Shown one piece after another: positions 34,973 through 47,414 of a DNA stretch of 64,000 nt. Made by a program: the position numbers and the translations under genes. The notes below the pieces were generated by a model. The model did no database searches. It was not told where the DNA came from and saw only the letters and a list, made by a program, of their open reading frames with translations. Position 1 is the stretch's first letter. Each line of letters begins with the position of its first letter. The stretch comes from Chrysoperla carnea (lineage: Eukaryota; Arthropoda; Insecta; Neuroptera; Chrysopidae), in the NCBI RefSeq assembly GCF_905475395.1, contig NC_058337.1:111098368-111162367 (forward strand). The letters are read 5' to 3'.

Positions 34973-36133
34973 TTAAGGAACCATAGTAATTTAAAAAATA
35001 CTGCTCAAATATATAAACGAACTATCTAATCAAAAATAACCCACTCTTTTAATGCACTGCTGCTTTTTTTAAGAGTTAAGCATTTATATCTGCCATATTG
35101 ACTTTTTAACGATATTAGTGATTTTCCCAAAATTGGAGCCTAAAAAGATTTTGGTTCTCGAATCAATTTCATTTAGTCCATCACTATACTCTCAGTAATC
35201 GGATAGATCGTTTGATGGTTCAGTTTTCTATGTGATGTTTTAATTAAATAACTTATGTTATTTTATTTTTTTTTTTTATACTATTTTTACCCTCGCCTTG
35301 TAAATAAATGGTTTCATTAAATGATTATGTCTATATTATTATATCATATTTTTCCTTCCATTTTTCTTCTTTGACTGACTATATGATATAGATATTTATA
35401 GTTAAGTTTGTTTTGTTTGTAGAAGTCTGTAAGTATAGTCGGTCGCCTCGTCTTTCCTCCATTGGGAGTGTTTATTATTAGTTTGTTAATGTTGTTAATA
35501 GTATTTTCAAAAAGTTTTTCTTTGTCTCTAAATTGTATGTTTTTTCTTGTGATAAATAGTTGTTCTAATTGTTAAGTCAATTCTTTTTTTTTCGTAGGTA
35601 GATTCATAATGGAATAGCTTATTTTCAAAATGAGGACAATATTTTTACGAAAGATAAATATGAAGAATATAAACGCTACAATTGAGGAACTAAATGCAAT
35701 AAGGGCGTAATTTTATAGGGCTTCTAAATTCTATTCAAATTCCCAAATTTTCAAACTTTTTCAATACTGTGCATATGCTCTTATTCCGTAAATTTAAATT
35801 AAAGACACAGACCTAGTAAAAATGAAGACCATTGCCAGGCAAAATTTGTGTTATTATTCTCTAATCTCCAATATGAAAGTGTTTTTGCGGATTTATAGGT
35901 ACATCAGTATACGAACCTGGATATTATGTTGAAATAATTTTTCTATTGTTTATTTTGATTTTAAACAAATTAAACTGAATTGAAGTTGGTAAATTCATCA
36001 CTTATAGACAATAAGAGATCCAATAGCGAGAGATTATTCATAAAATCTACGGAAGAAGAGCGTATGTGGGCACTCACATTTTTATTTGTTCAATTTTAGT
36101 CGTAAAGTATATTATAGTAATATTTAGTATGTA

Positions 36134-36652
36134 ACAGGTTGGCTGATAAGTCCCCGGTCTGACACATAGATGGCGTCGCTAGTATTAAATGCATATTATT
36201 TTTATATAGTACCAACCTTCAAATGATTCGTGTCAAAATTTGACGTCTGTAAGTCAATTAGTTTGTGAGATAGAGCGTCTTTTGTGAAGCAACTTTTGTT
36301 ATTGTGAAAAAAATGGAAAAAATGGAATTTCGTGTTTTGATAAAATACTGTTTTCTGAAGGGAAAAAATACAGAGTCCGGAAACTCATTATCAAGCCAAG
36401 TTTTTGCTTCCACTGTATTTTTTCCCTTCAGAAAACAGTATTTTATCAAAACACGAAATTCCTTTTTTTGCATTTTTTTCACAATAACAAAAGTTGCTTC
36501 ACAAAAGACGCTCTATCTCACAAACTAATTGACTTACAGACGTCAAATTTTGACACGAATCATTTGAAGGTTTGTACTATATAAAAATAATATGCATTTA
36601 ATACTAGCGACGCCATCTATGTGTCAGACCGGGAACTTATCAGCCAACCTAT
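36134..36652. mobile_element. Fold-back mariner element (non-autonomous)
   Basis: Terminal inverted repeats A(C/T)AGGTTGGCTGATAAGT, continuing CCCGGTCTGACACATAG, are flanked by TA (36132-36133 and 36653-36654), as expected of mariner. The inverted repeats do not stop at the ends. The arms extend about 240 bases each and include the 5' untranslated region and the start of a mariner transposase on both strands. The left arm reads MEKMEFRVLIKYCFLKGKNT on plus. The right arm reads MQKKEFRVLIKYCFLKGKNT then VEAKTWLDNEFPDS on minus. So two 5' ends face each other, with about 45 bases in the middle belonging to the right-arm transposase. All catalytic parts are absent. It would depend on an autonomous mariner in trans. 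Confidence 0.9.
36258..36482 (-). pseudogene. Mariner transposase N-terminal fragment (right arm)
   Basis: About 36 codons match the mariner transposase N-terminus: KKEFRVLIKYCFLKGKNT, VEAKTWLDNEFPDS (start of the helix-turn-helix DNA-binding region). After DS the frame runs into the opposing arm and loses homology. A shorter inverted counterpart is on the plus strand from 36313. No DD(D/E) catalytic domain is present, so it cannot act as a transposase. Confidence 0.8.
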
Positions 36653-36654
36653 TA

Positions 36655-38600
36655 TATACATTGTAGAAATTTTTGTGGTAGGAGTATATAACTACAAGAA
36701 TTTAAAAAAACCAAAACTAATTGAGAATACTTATTGGGCTACTAAATGACGATTCAATTAACACAATAAAAAGAAAAGGATCATGTTTTGCATACTCTGT
36801 GAATTCAAAATCATTCACCCACTCAAAAAACTCTTCCATTTGAGATAAATAAATCTCCAACTAAGTGTTAGTGAAAAATTATCAAAACTGATCATAGTGT
36901 TTCTCAATAGAAATGTATTTTGAGATTATCGTTGTAACTAAGGGCTTTATAAAGAATTATCTACGGCTTATAAAGATATTCGCCTTTATACTGTCCCTTT
37001 ACCAGTTTATACACTCCTTTTTTATACAATGGGTGGCTTTGGAAACGAAACATTTTTTTGTAAATGTTGCCTTTGCATCTCACTTTAATGTCATATATCA
37101 TTTGATGAAGTTCTGCGGTAAAAACTTGGACCAGCGTGTATTGAGACGGGCTACAGTTATGGTTCAATTTTACCATTTTCCACGATTTGTGCACAATAGA
37201 TTTATTATGACTATGACTTTGGATGTTATAAATCCCACTATTGTAAAATAATTTCGGTTTATTCGAAAATCTTATAATTTCACCGAAAAAGAAAATATGT
37301 AGTCAAACATTTATCCAAATATGGGGCTCAGGCTCGTTCTTCAACAAGCAAACAAATATTTAGGTAAAAACTCACTTTCGGTTCGGCTCTGTTATTAAAG
37401 ATTTAAATTCTAACAATATGAGATTGAAATAATTAATTTCAATCAAAATTGAAAAAGGGAATTCTGTTTGTCTTATATTATATTAGTTCACTTTTACACC
37501 ACGAATTCTTGATTTTGCATTGTATAACGATAAATGTCAAATATAAATATCTTTAATAAATCTTCTATCTTTTTAAAGGAATTGTATAACAAACGAGACA
37601 AGATTGATTTAAATCCTTTTGTATTTAATGTATTATATCATTTATTGTATTTTATCTGTGCCGTTAATAATTAGTCGTATTAATTAATAAAATTGTACAT
37701 GTTAAAATAAATAGACAAAATAATATATTATAACATATATGTTATAGAAATTCTTACAGTGTACGACACTTATTAGGTCTCACAGGAAGGTTTTTTTTAA
37801 TTTGTTAAACTTATTAAAAATACTTTCGTATCATTTAATTGGATTCAGGCTTGCAATTGTGTTTTGAAATTAATTTTTGTATTCTTTGCATAATTCTACA
37901 AACAGTTGATATTTCGGCTAAATATAAAATCTAGATCGACGAGCATATATTCATTTGGTGGCACTACACTATCATCTGGCCGCTCACATGAAAAGTAATT
38001 CCAGCCAGATGCAACTGCAAGATATCATTGGTTTCATTCGCACACAGGTGTTTATAATTTTGTGCACGTTAGATGATAGGTACTGTTAAGATGAAGATTT
38101 AAAAAAAATTTTTTTAGTGGCCTGTTTAAACGTTAAATATCACTTTAACTGTACTTATGTACATAGTATATGTCAGATAAAAAGTAACAAGAGACGCAGA
38201 ACGATTTTCTTTCATTATACTCCATCTCTTTCTATAAATACAAATAATTTATATGACTGATATATATAATATACATGCGGATAATACTCTTAAAAGCGTT
38301 ATGATAGAGTATATCTCTCTAATAACACGCAGCACACACGAAAAACTACTTTTTCTTATTTCATAACATCTGTACCTTCCATCAACATCATCTTCTACTT
38401 ATTAAGTTTCTGACAGAATATTCTTGTATTCACTCCGAAAATCGAAATCAAAAATGTAATGCTACGTTTAAAATGTCTTAAATGATTTAAAAAAATATGA
38501 TTACATCAAATTTTTGTCTTGTGTCAGCTACGGAATAAAATACTATTAATTTATAAACTATGTGGCTGTGATGTTTCAACTTGGTAAAACTTGCAGCCAA
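36655..38600. other. Gene-free stretch
   Basis: Both strands are open for 77-112 codons around 36913-37251. The minus frame includes NHNCSPSQYTLVQVF and VRCKGN, and is flanked by A/T-rich DNA. Neither strand has a recognisable domain, splice context or family, so no gene is called. A short palindrome (TATAACATATATGTTATA, about 37729-37746) also lies here. Confidence 0.35.
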
Positions 38601-38639
38601 GTTGAAGAGGTAAATAAATGAATTGCAAAGGATAGGAGA

Positions 38640-39440
38640 AATGTAGATTTGGAATGGGAAATATTCTCAGTATAGGAAGTCCTACAAGTTTAAGGCATTC
38701 GAAGTGAATTTTCTGAAGAAACTTTCTCGCGCATACTCACAGACAGGGCAAATAAATCACAAATGGTTAAGGCTTTCGACTTCGTTAGGATTACAAAGAG
38801 TGTTAACGGCAGCCAAATCAATTACATAACTGATTTTGTTGATGACAATACGTAATATATGGTTGTTACAGGTACGAAGTTGTGCAAAAATTCAAATGAA
38901 TGACAGGGGCAGTGGAAAGCCAAATATTTATAGAATCCATCTCTAACTATCAGCTCTTTGTACACCAAGTTGTGTCATGATAAAGCAATTCATTCACGGT
39001 CTTGTAGGGCATAGAAAGTGTGAAAATTGTTAAGGATTGTTCTTATGCAGGCTTACGACATTACGTCATTATTTAAAATGCCACTAAAGTCAACTACGCC
39101 AAGTAAGCTTTTGAGCTGTAATACCCAATTCAGCTTTGGTTGACTATAGTCGGAAGTATTGGACAGGTTAAGAAGCCGCCTATAAGAGAGTTTCGGGTAT
39201 CTTTCATTACCCATGAACGTAATTTTAGGCAACCAAGAAAGTGCTGCTTTATTGCTCTAAGAGCCAACGGTAAAGTACCTGTTTCAAGACGAACTACATA
39301 ATTTGGTACTTTTCTCGAGAGCTGAAATACTTGTTTAAAAAGTCCTGCTTGAACGCATTCAATTTCAGATAAATAACGTAGACTCCATACTTTGTAAAAT
39401 GATATACTATAATTTATCAATGAATACATTAATCTCAAAT
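38640..39440 (-). mobile_element. Non-LTR retrotransposon 3' fragment
   Basis: On the minus strand, 39438-39130 reads a frame resembling the C-terminal end of an insect LINE reverse transcriptase: YSLINYSISFYKVWSLRYLS, VPNYVVRLETGTLPLALRAI and KQHFLGCLKLRSWVMKD. It has a stop before the natural end. The DNA to 38640 has no intact frame but keeps LINE-tail-like composition. The polymerase catalytic core is absent, so it is a 5'-truncated, decayed copy. Family assignment within LINEs is not possible by eye. Confidence 0.6.
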
Positions 39441-40370
39441 GTATTGACCTGACCTTTAAAGGTGTAAATGATCTGGCCTTTAAAGATTATATCCTTTCAC
39501 AACTTGTTTCATTTCGTTCGCTTTCGCTTTATATTCCTTCCATTCTTCCTATATTCGTACTGTTTCTGTAAATATAATATGGTGGTGGTATGTATGTATG
39601 TATGTACGTTATATCTATCTAATTCACTATTTATTTAAACATTTATTTGAAAAGTAACATTTCTCTGCTCTCGCAGTACAAGTTAAGAAGAAGCGAAGAG
39701 AAAAAAGTTTTAGAATTGTGTATACATGAATCCGTATATTAATCTTTACATTCTAAAGCCTCTTTTTCTTACACAATTCCATGAATTAGGATACGACTTC
39801 ATCAAGGCACAAATTGAAGTTTCTATATTATACTGTAAAAAAAGAACTAGCTGCAAGAAAATATGCTTTTACCATGGTAGCATGAAAATGTAGGTAGTTT
39901 TACAAACCAAGGAATTTTCGATGCTTCAGAACTTTTTTGAAAATGAAGTTTTGTCCATTCTTCTCGTTGACCTTATAACTTTCTATAGGTCCAATCATTA
40001 AATTAACCTGGTTTTTATATTTTTTTGGACAAAATTACCCCATCCACTGAGTTTCATCAAATTCCACAACAAAATTTTTCTTGTGATTTTCTCGATTTTT
40101 TCAAAGGAGTACGTACCCCTGAAAAAAATTTCAAAAAATCGAGAAATTTTTTATATCTCCAATTTCGATAAAACTCAGTATATAAGGTAATTTTGACCCA
40201 AAAAGTACAAAAATCGGGTGCATTTGATGACTGGTCGAATAATTCTTGAGATACGGACTAAAATCGATCCAAATATTGCAATATCTCATCTCTGCATCCA
40301 ATCACTAAACTCTGGATCCAATCACTAAATTAACCTGATTTTTATACTTTTGGATTTTCTATACTACTGA

Positions 40371-40735
40371 ATCAAGAACGGTTTACAAGATGGGTCCTAC
40401 GGACCCGAGACCCAATTGACTTATGTTGCTCATTTACGAACTTAGCCTCACTTTTTACGTCATGTGCACGCTATAAAAATTTCTGCCTGATATCGGACTG
40501 ACAAACGGATGGACAACAGGATGGACGACCGGATGGACGACCGGATGGACGACCGGATGGACAACCGGATGGACGACCGGATGGACAACCGGATGGACAA
40601 CCGGATGGACAACCGGATATGGACTAATAAGGCGACTTTATAAACACCTGTACCAAAATTTGAGTTCGTAGCATCAATGTTTTTAAGCGTTACAAACTTG
40701 GAACCAAACTTAATATACTATGATATATTTCATAA
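40371..40735 (-). repeat. Dispersed repeat family A, copy 2 with expanded minisatellite
   Basis: In reverse it shares ACGGTTTACAAGATGGGTCC, TACGGACCCGAGACCCAATT and AAGCGTTACAAACTTGGAAC with the copy at 50350. Where the other copies have a short CCGTCC run, this copy carries the 12-bp array listed separately. Confidence 0.7.
40501..40617 (+). repeat. 12-bp minisatellite
   Basis: About ten near-perfect units of AC(A/G)ACCGGATGG in tandem. They lie inside the family A copy at the point where relatives carry the shorter GTCCGGCCGTCCGGCCGTCC type array (about 50453-50480). Confidence 0.85.
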
Positions 40736-41169
40736 ATACTTGATATAAAAAATATATCACAGATTTTATTTCTACTAAAATGACATTTTTTCAGTTAGCT
40801 TTAAACTCGGTTAATGGATATTTTTTTTGTTTATAAAAAAAAGTTATATAAATATAATATTTCATATTAAACATTATATTATTTCACTTTAATATGGCGG
40901 AAAACAGGAAATATTATATGACATGTCTATGAAACTATCATAGATTAAATTATATTCATGAATTAAAATATATATACTATATTATATATGTATAATATAA
41001 AGACACATATCGCATTATTATTTAAACATATATAATGGTGTGTGTGTCATAATTTATTTGTTTAAATATTTATTCTATATTTGTAATTTATAATTCTTTA
41101 ATTATTATATTAGGGGAAAATTAAACAAAAACTAGCAATGTACATGTAATAATTTTACCGTGTTTCTTC

Positions 41170-41600
41170 TCGTTGGTACTGGGAGCGTCATAGCCTCCCT
41201 AATTTTGATACACGTAGAAAACAAGTGAAATTTACAAAATTTAAAAAACCTCCTACAAATTTTTCGGCTACGGCACACTAAACTCTCATTTGAAACATAA
41301 CTACGAACACTCTCCATTAAATAGCCTTTTTCCTTAAAACCTTTTCCAAACTGGACCGATTTGGATAATCATCACCAATTTTTAGTTTTTCGGGTGCGTA
41401 ACAATAAATTCGCACTTGATTCTCAAAGCCAAGAACATTCTCTATTAAATTATCTTTCAAACAAAACCAAAATATCAAAATCAGTTCATCCGTTTAGGCA
41501 CTATGATGCCACAGCGAGAGAGACACACACACACACAGTCACACTCACATAGCGGTCAAACTTATAACACCCCTTTTTTTAGTTCGATGGTTAATAAAAA
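41170..41600 (-). repeat. Dispersed repeat family B, long copy
   Basis: It contains AAAAAACCTCCTACAAATTT, TTCATCCGTTTAGGCACTAT, GATGCCACAGCGAGAG, an (AC)n run and ACACCCCTTTTTTTAGTTCG. The order matches 33260-33700. Confidence 0.7.
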
Positions 41601-43609
41601 TAAACTCCGTTATGAACAAATAAGTTATCTATGAGACAATCATTTTGAGAAATAACTAACCGATTGTCGTATTGCAAGAATTCAAAATTTTCTGTTGTTT
41701 ATGCTATTTTTTCTATTGCGCTATTGAAGTTTAGTTTGGTGGGTAAACATTTTTTTGGTCTACATTTTAGGAAATTGATGAAGTTAAGTTTGGTAAAAAA
41801 TAAAATTCAGATTTTAATCATGACTCCCGTTTTTTTATTTAAGAAAATCGATTTTTTTATAATTTTTTTATTGAGGTGTGTAAAAACACTGATAGCGGGA
41901 AGTTTGCAAGTGTTTCCTTTCAGAATTTGGAAATTTCCTGCTATTTTTGAACAGAATTGTATAAGAATCTAGCTGTTCATCTCCTCTTACACACTTTCTT
42001 GCATGTTGCTATCAAAAAAATTGATTTACAGAATTTCATACAAATATCCTTTTTGGATAGCCTTATTTCCACTACCTATATAAGGTTACAAGGAAGTCAT
42101 GAGATGTCCACATGAGACTTTTTACTTTTTTTTTTTTTAGAATATCCGACACAGCAAGAACAAGAACACACAAATTAAAAAAACCTTTTCTATTAATGGG
42201 AAACTTGAGCCATAATTATAATAATTTTTTATTTTTATCCAACATTCTAGAATCACTGTGAGAGTTAAAAAAACCAACTTCTTTTCATACTCTTAGAAAC
42301 AACTTCCCATAAAAATCGACAGTAAAAACTTAAATTCCTTTGTGAAAATATGATTGATGTTGCCGAGTTAAAACTGGTAAAAAAGAGCAAATGTTGTTCA
42401 ACATTTTGGAAATCTATAAAAACTTTTTATATTATTTTTTATTTTTTATATTATGGTTTTAATCGACCCTTTAATTTGTCTAATGCATTGGCGTGATTTA
42501 TTGATGTTTATATGAAAAAATTCCATTCAAAATAAAAACCATAATTAATAACATAAAAATGATTATCGATTTGTAAGTTCTATTAAATTTAATTATGTTA
42601 TTTACAAAAGTATATAAAAAGAATTATACACATCATATTTATATCGATATTTCATTTATAAAGCATGGATTGAGAAGTGTGTGATTTTGAACAGACTGTA
42701 AAATCTCTAAAATTTTGATTTTTACTCCTTAAATGATTTTACTCCTTAAAATTGAAAATTAATCCTGTTTTTAGGTAAATTGTATTGTGTTTTTAAGTAA
42801 ATTACGTTACTTAGGTAAATTATATTGGTAACCAGAAGACCATATTTTCCTTTCATCTATCACGTTTTCCTTATCATTTATTGAGTCACAATTGAGCTAT
42901 CGTCATCTTATCATTGCGCTTACGCTTTAAAAGCTATGAATGGTTGTTAGTGTAGCCAAAGAAACCATCCGACATGGTAACCATGGATCTTGTATAAGAT
43001 TAATAAACTACAATGCTATACAATTCTCATGATTTACATTGACTACATTTGCTAAAAAATCTAATTTAATAATTATCTACCGATCCAATATGACTCCATA
43101 CGTTTTTAATTAGAATATACTATCTTCCGAAAAAAATTATCTACATAATGATGAAAACCTTTTCAAAATTTGTTTTCTTGTTTAAAAAGAGTTTGGTAAG
43201 ATAATATATTTGCGAAAATTTATAGGATTTTCTCACAGTTTTTTCAAAATCGCACACTACTCTGCCTCACACTTTATAAATGATAATTTATATTGACATT
43301 AATAATAATGATAATAACAATAATCGTTTATATAATGAAGAATCGGGATATCAATTCATCTCTTTTATAAAAACTTAAGACGCATCTACTACCATCCATT
43401 TGCCATTGGTAGGAAATACAGAAATTGAATGAAGAAGTTATCATACGACCGGATGAAGGTAATAATGAAGACGATGAATCATATTATTTATTATATGATT
43501 TTAAGCGTTTTATTTTTAGGTATGTTTTATATTTTTTTAATATTTTTTTTTTTAAGTTCGTTAATTCGAAATAAAACTAAATCAATCTAAATCTCAATTT
43601 TGTCTGTGT

Positions 43610-43617
43610 AATAAGCG
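43610..43617 (+). repeat. hAT target-site duplication, left
   Basis: AATAAGCG, identical to 44369-44376. Eight bases is the size produced by hAT transposases. Confidence 0.9.
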
Positions 43618-44368
43618 CAGGGCTGGATTTAAATTTCTGCCGCCCTGGGGCACTGAAGAAAATGCCGCCCTATGACTGAAATTTTATTTTAATAGTTTTG
43701 ATATCTTATTTTTTAAGAATTAGAATAACTAATTAATTGCAGAAAAAAGAACCGGTTCATAACGAGCTGACCATCTGGTTGCAGATAAAGTTTTTAACGC
43801 AATTCTTTTTTCAGTATGAGACTGTAAGACTTCCCAGCGATGCGTCGATGCAGTAAAAAAGTTGTATAAAGTTTGTACTGTATGAAAGAATGAAATCCCT
43901 GATACATTATTCGCGTTATCATATGACTGACTTCGACAATCTGAGAGATCAAGATCAAAAAACTGAAGAACAGATAATACAGCAACTAGCAAATCTTCAG
44001 CTTTATGTCCAGAGTTCTCAATAAATATGAGGGAAAAAAATTTTTGTAATTCTTCAAAAAAAACTATATTAATTTATCAATTTCAGAAAAAAAAAGTATC
44101 AAATTTTATTTGTTCAAACCTTTATGGAAATAAATTAATTTTATTTTCATAGTTTTCACTTAAATTTAATATATTATAATATACAAAATTTTAATTTGAT
44201 ACATAATGCATAAATTATATTTCTTGAAAGATAAAATCTTTATTTAAAAGAATTAGTTAATTATATATTGTATAGAAAATGTTTTCTCACTTTCAAAATT
44301 TTGCCGCCCTAGAAAATTTGCCGCCCTGGGCACTAGCCCCGAAAGCCCCTAGTGTAAATCCAGCACTG
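43618..44368. mobile_element. hAT-family element, internally deleted (ZMYM1/Zisupton-like)
   Basis: Terminal inverted repeats CAG(G/T)GCTGGATTTA lie at both ends and perfect 8-bp duplications AATAAGCG flank them. Subterminal GCCGCCCT motifs occur near both ends (TGCCGCCCTGGGGCACTG on the left; TTTGCCGCCCTGGGCACTAG on the right). The 751-bp body contains one transposase fragment on the minus strand. It lacks most of the transposase and is non-autonomous. The fresh-looking duplication suggests a relatively recent insertion. Naming the subgroup rests on the transposase fragment and GCCGCCC-rich ends. Confidence 0.9.
43729..44030 (-). pseudogene. hAT transposase fragment (zinc finger MYM-type 1-like)
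   Basis: The frame reads FIENSGHKAEDLLVAVLSVL, DLSDCRSQSYDNANNVSG, SFFHTVQTLYNFFTASTHRW, TLSATRWSARYEPV. The CRSQSYDNANNVSG and FFTASTHRW...TRWSAR motifs are characteristic of ZMYM1-like hAT transposases. Between NNVSG and FFHTVQ, the segment expected in this family (around a CAAHSLNL-type motif, roughly 40-50 residues by my recollection) is missing. No zinc finger or C-terminal dimerisation domain is present. Confidence 0.8.
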
Positions 44369-44376
44369 AATAAGCG
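44369..44376 (+). repeat. hAT target-site duplication, right
   Basis: AATAAGCG, a perfect copy of 43610-43617. Confidence 0.9.
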
Positions 44377-44670
44377 GATTCAACAATTAAAGGACCTGCG
44401 ATTACAAGTGTTTCGAATAATTGACACTTACATCATGAAGCACGACGCATATAATTGTGATTTTATATTTGATTTATTACGTTGTAATTTTTAGAAACCA
44501 TAAACTAGGATCGACTTGATCCTCTTGAACATATCCTGATATGGTTCAAGATACTGAGATACATTTTAATGTCATACACGAGACATATAATATAATTTTT
44601 TTTATTTTTTATTTTTATAGGCGGCGCTACAAGAGTGCAATTTTGATTTTTTGTACATATTTTGTTTATA

Positions 44671-44994
44671 CAGTGTGTTGTTCATTTCAAAAGTACCCAC
44701 CCTTAGTAACTCTTGACCCTGTTATACTTCATTTGAAAGGGCATAAAATTCTCTATTCTACCATGACAAAAAAAAATGAAATCGATCGATTGGTTCTTAA
44801 AATAGACTACACGGAAGAAGGAAGGTATCCAACCTTAATAACTCAATTTTTCCTCCATTCAAGTGGACCCCTGGGGTGGGGGTCTATAAGCTTTATATAC
44901 TTTAATTTGGTTTTCATTGATAAAAATTTTTGCAAAATGTATGCCGATTTAAATTTGAAATTGACACTAAACTAGTCACATTTTCAACACACTG
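44671..44994. mobile_element. Short DNA element with 10-12-bp terminal repeats
   Basis: CAGTGTGTTG on the left and CAACACACTG on the right are perfect inverted repeats. Each is flanked by TA, giving a 324-bp element. A 144-codon open frame (44541-44975) starts outside it and runs through it, so I do not treat that frame as a gene. The family is not recognised; TA flanks fit the Tc1/mariner superfamily. Confidence 0.55.
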
Positions 44995-45998
44995 TAGTCA
45001 GTTATAATGCGTATCGTTTAAAAGGTCTTCATTAACAATTTGAGAAACAAAATCTTAAATTGGAGAAAATAAATTTGTGTGAAAATAAACAAATTTTTGT
45101 GAAAAATATTTAAAACGATACGTATTACAGCTTATCTTGAGTGCAGCATACTAAAAATATCTATCTAGATTTGGACCAATTTCAATTTTTAATCAGGATA
45201 CATTTTCCAAAAATTTTCATCAATGAAAACCAAATTCATTACACGTAATAAGTTTTCATAAGCTTAATGATATACATTGTAGTACGTTTTTCAATTACTA
45301 TTTATGAAGTTAAAACAATCTTCTTCAATGAATTTCCACCGTAGTGCGGAAAGGGGTAAAAAAGAGGCTTGGAATATATATATATATTCCTTGTGAATCT
45401 TACGTGTATATATGTTGGAATTGGAGATATGTTTCATTTGGTTGTCTATATATGAGAATACATTGTGCACCCACAAAAAGGGTGGGAATAGAAATGTGGT
45501 GGTGTTAGATTGATAGAGAAACATTTATCTTTATTTACGTTAAATAAACTGTGAAGATGAAATATCTTCATGTCAACTTAATCTCAATTGTGGAGCAATT
45601 TTAACCACTAAACTGTTGTGTTACATGTTTAATATAATTTATTTATAAATAAATAATTAATAATAATATGTTTTTAAGGGAATTATTATTGTTATTGTGT
45701 TTTGAAGAAGTTTAGTATATTTATTTTGATTGTTTGTAAAAGTTAGTGCGTCTTAGAATAGTAAAAAATTGTTTTATTTGTTATTGGCTTTTGGCTTGTT
45801 AGAATTTATACTTTCCCAACTTATAGTTTTAAAATGATTTGATAACCAATATTAGGTAAAGCTAACCTTCTGTTGGTGTCTTCGATAATAACTTTATAGA
45901 ATCAAAATCATTGCATTTTTTACCGACCTCGTAGTACAAAAACTTCAGTTCCTAAAGAAAATAGAGCTTCAAATTTTAGCCGTTCTTAAACAGTTAAA

Positions 45999-46081
45999 TA
46001 AATATGGTGGAAGCGCAAATAAATTCATAATACATACAACGAATTGATATATTACCTAATTTAATTGCGCTTCCACCATTT
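45999..46081. repeat. Short hairpin
   Basis: AATATGGTGGAAGCGCAA and TTGCGCTTCCACCATTT are inverted arms around a loop of about 43 bases. Such a hairpin could be a MITE remnant or a small structured RNA. There is no other support for either. Confidence 0.55.
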
Positions 46082-46139
46082 ATGAACTTTGTCTACTAAC
46101 TCTTATATCAAAACAATCTTTTATTTCCTTTTCAAATCA

Positions 46140-46415
46140 ATTGTATTTGCCATGTTACCCCTAAAAGTGAAAAATAGACTTGATACAATAATAAAATTTG
46201 AAAGTGAAATTAAAATTGATTAAAAAACCAAGAAGTTATAAGCATTCAAAGATTGTTGCTCGTCTCTTTCTTGCAAAATAAAGTATTATATGTAATCTCT
46301 TTGGCGATAATCAATAATAACGTCACTTTTTAAGTATTTTCCTCTTTGTTTAATAAGAAATTTAAACGTTCATATTTTGCGTACTTTGCTTTTCTATCGA
46401 TGCTGTGAGAATGTA
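46140..46415 (-). repeat. Dispersed repeat family C, long reverse copy
   Basis: Reverse match to 11530-11880 with the blocks CAAGAAGTTATAAGCATTCA, TATATGTAATCTCTTTGGCG, AACGTTCATATTTTGCGTAC and TTTGCTTTTCTATCG in order. Confidence 0.6.
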
Positions 46416-47414
46416 GTCATCATCTCAATTATAATAGACGGTGTAGTCGTACCTTCACAAACAACACGATCATTGATATATAAAATTGATAGAAATAAGA
46501 CAAAACTAAAATAAATAAAAAAAACACAACTATAATATTGATAAGATGACATCAGCACGATTTTAAATGGTAACAGCAAGCAAGAAAGCAAGTACAAGCA
46601 GCATTATATTAAAATTTTAATATTCAAAACGAAATATTCAATATTCAAATAACATTTATCATAATAATATTTAAACAGTATTATAAAGAATAACTACAGA
46701 TAAAGTCGCTTGCTTTTCTACTACACACGTACCTATAGATACAAATAGATATAGAGCCAGAGTAAATTTTTGCAACTCGTTTTATCAAGAAGGGAAATTA
46801 AATAGACTATTTTAAGGCCACGCCCAACAACTTTCTCTATATTTTAATTGTAATTTTAATTTTTCCGACAAAAATGCAATCGTTATGAGATCAAAGGATG
46901 CATAAAGTACTTTATCCACACCAAATTCAATAAGGAAAGCAATATCTGAAATTCAACCGTCTTAAAATAACTAAAATAACTTTTCCAACTTTCGAAGCAT
47001 TAGTAAATAAAAATATTTCAGGCTTCCTGAAAGAGAATGTATCCTGGCCCTGAACCTAATACTTACTATATAGTGCATACCTCTACTAGATACCTACATA
47101 GAGAGAGTGTATTAGAGATACCTACCGAGAAGAAGTGTATACAGTAGGTAGATAGTATATAATGTGTACATATAGTCACCTAGTTATAAAACTACGATAT
47201 TCTACGATACACAAATTTATAATAATATATACTAAGAGGATGATTTATCCCATTCAATACCTTTTTTTAGGTTTAAGATATTATTAAGAAACAAATCCTA
47301 GCAACACTCTCTAAGCTTTTAGTAGAAAAGTATCACATTTAAATACTGAATCTTAGTCCTAAAAATTTTGAAAGAACCTCGCAATATTAAATAGGAAAAT
47401 GATTTTCTATGAAA

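Larger units (their letters stand above)
31990..36130. other. Gene-free stretch with repeats
   Basis: Apart from the repeats listed separately (the two 112-bp duplications, family B copy and AAAC run), I see no supportable exon or RNA gene. Part of it may be intronic to the gene whose last exon is at 31394-31459. Confidence 0.4.
39445..43610. other. Gene-free stretch with repeats
   Basis: It contains a reverse family A copy with a 12-bp minisatellite, a reverse family B copy and an (AC)n run near 41523-41536. The open frame 41664-41972 has no recognisable feature. No gene is called. Confidence 0.4.

Noticed and set aside
36304..36528. A 74-codon open frame on the plus strand across the mariner element
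   Set aside because: It is the transposase start of the left arm running into the inverted right arm; after KGKNT it has no homology and is an artefact of the fold-back.
36913..37251. Overlapping frames of 112 (+) and 77 (-) codons
   Set aside because: Neither strand shows a recognisable domain or convincing splice context; left unassigned.
44541..44975. A 144-codon open frame
   Set aside because: It begins in flanking DNA and passes through a short inverted-repeat element; no domain, splice site or sensible composition was seen.
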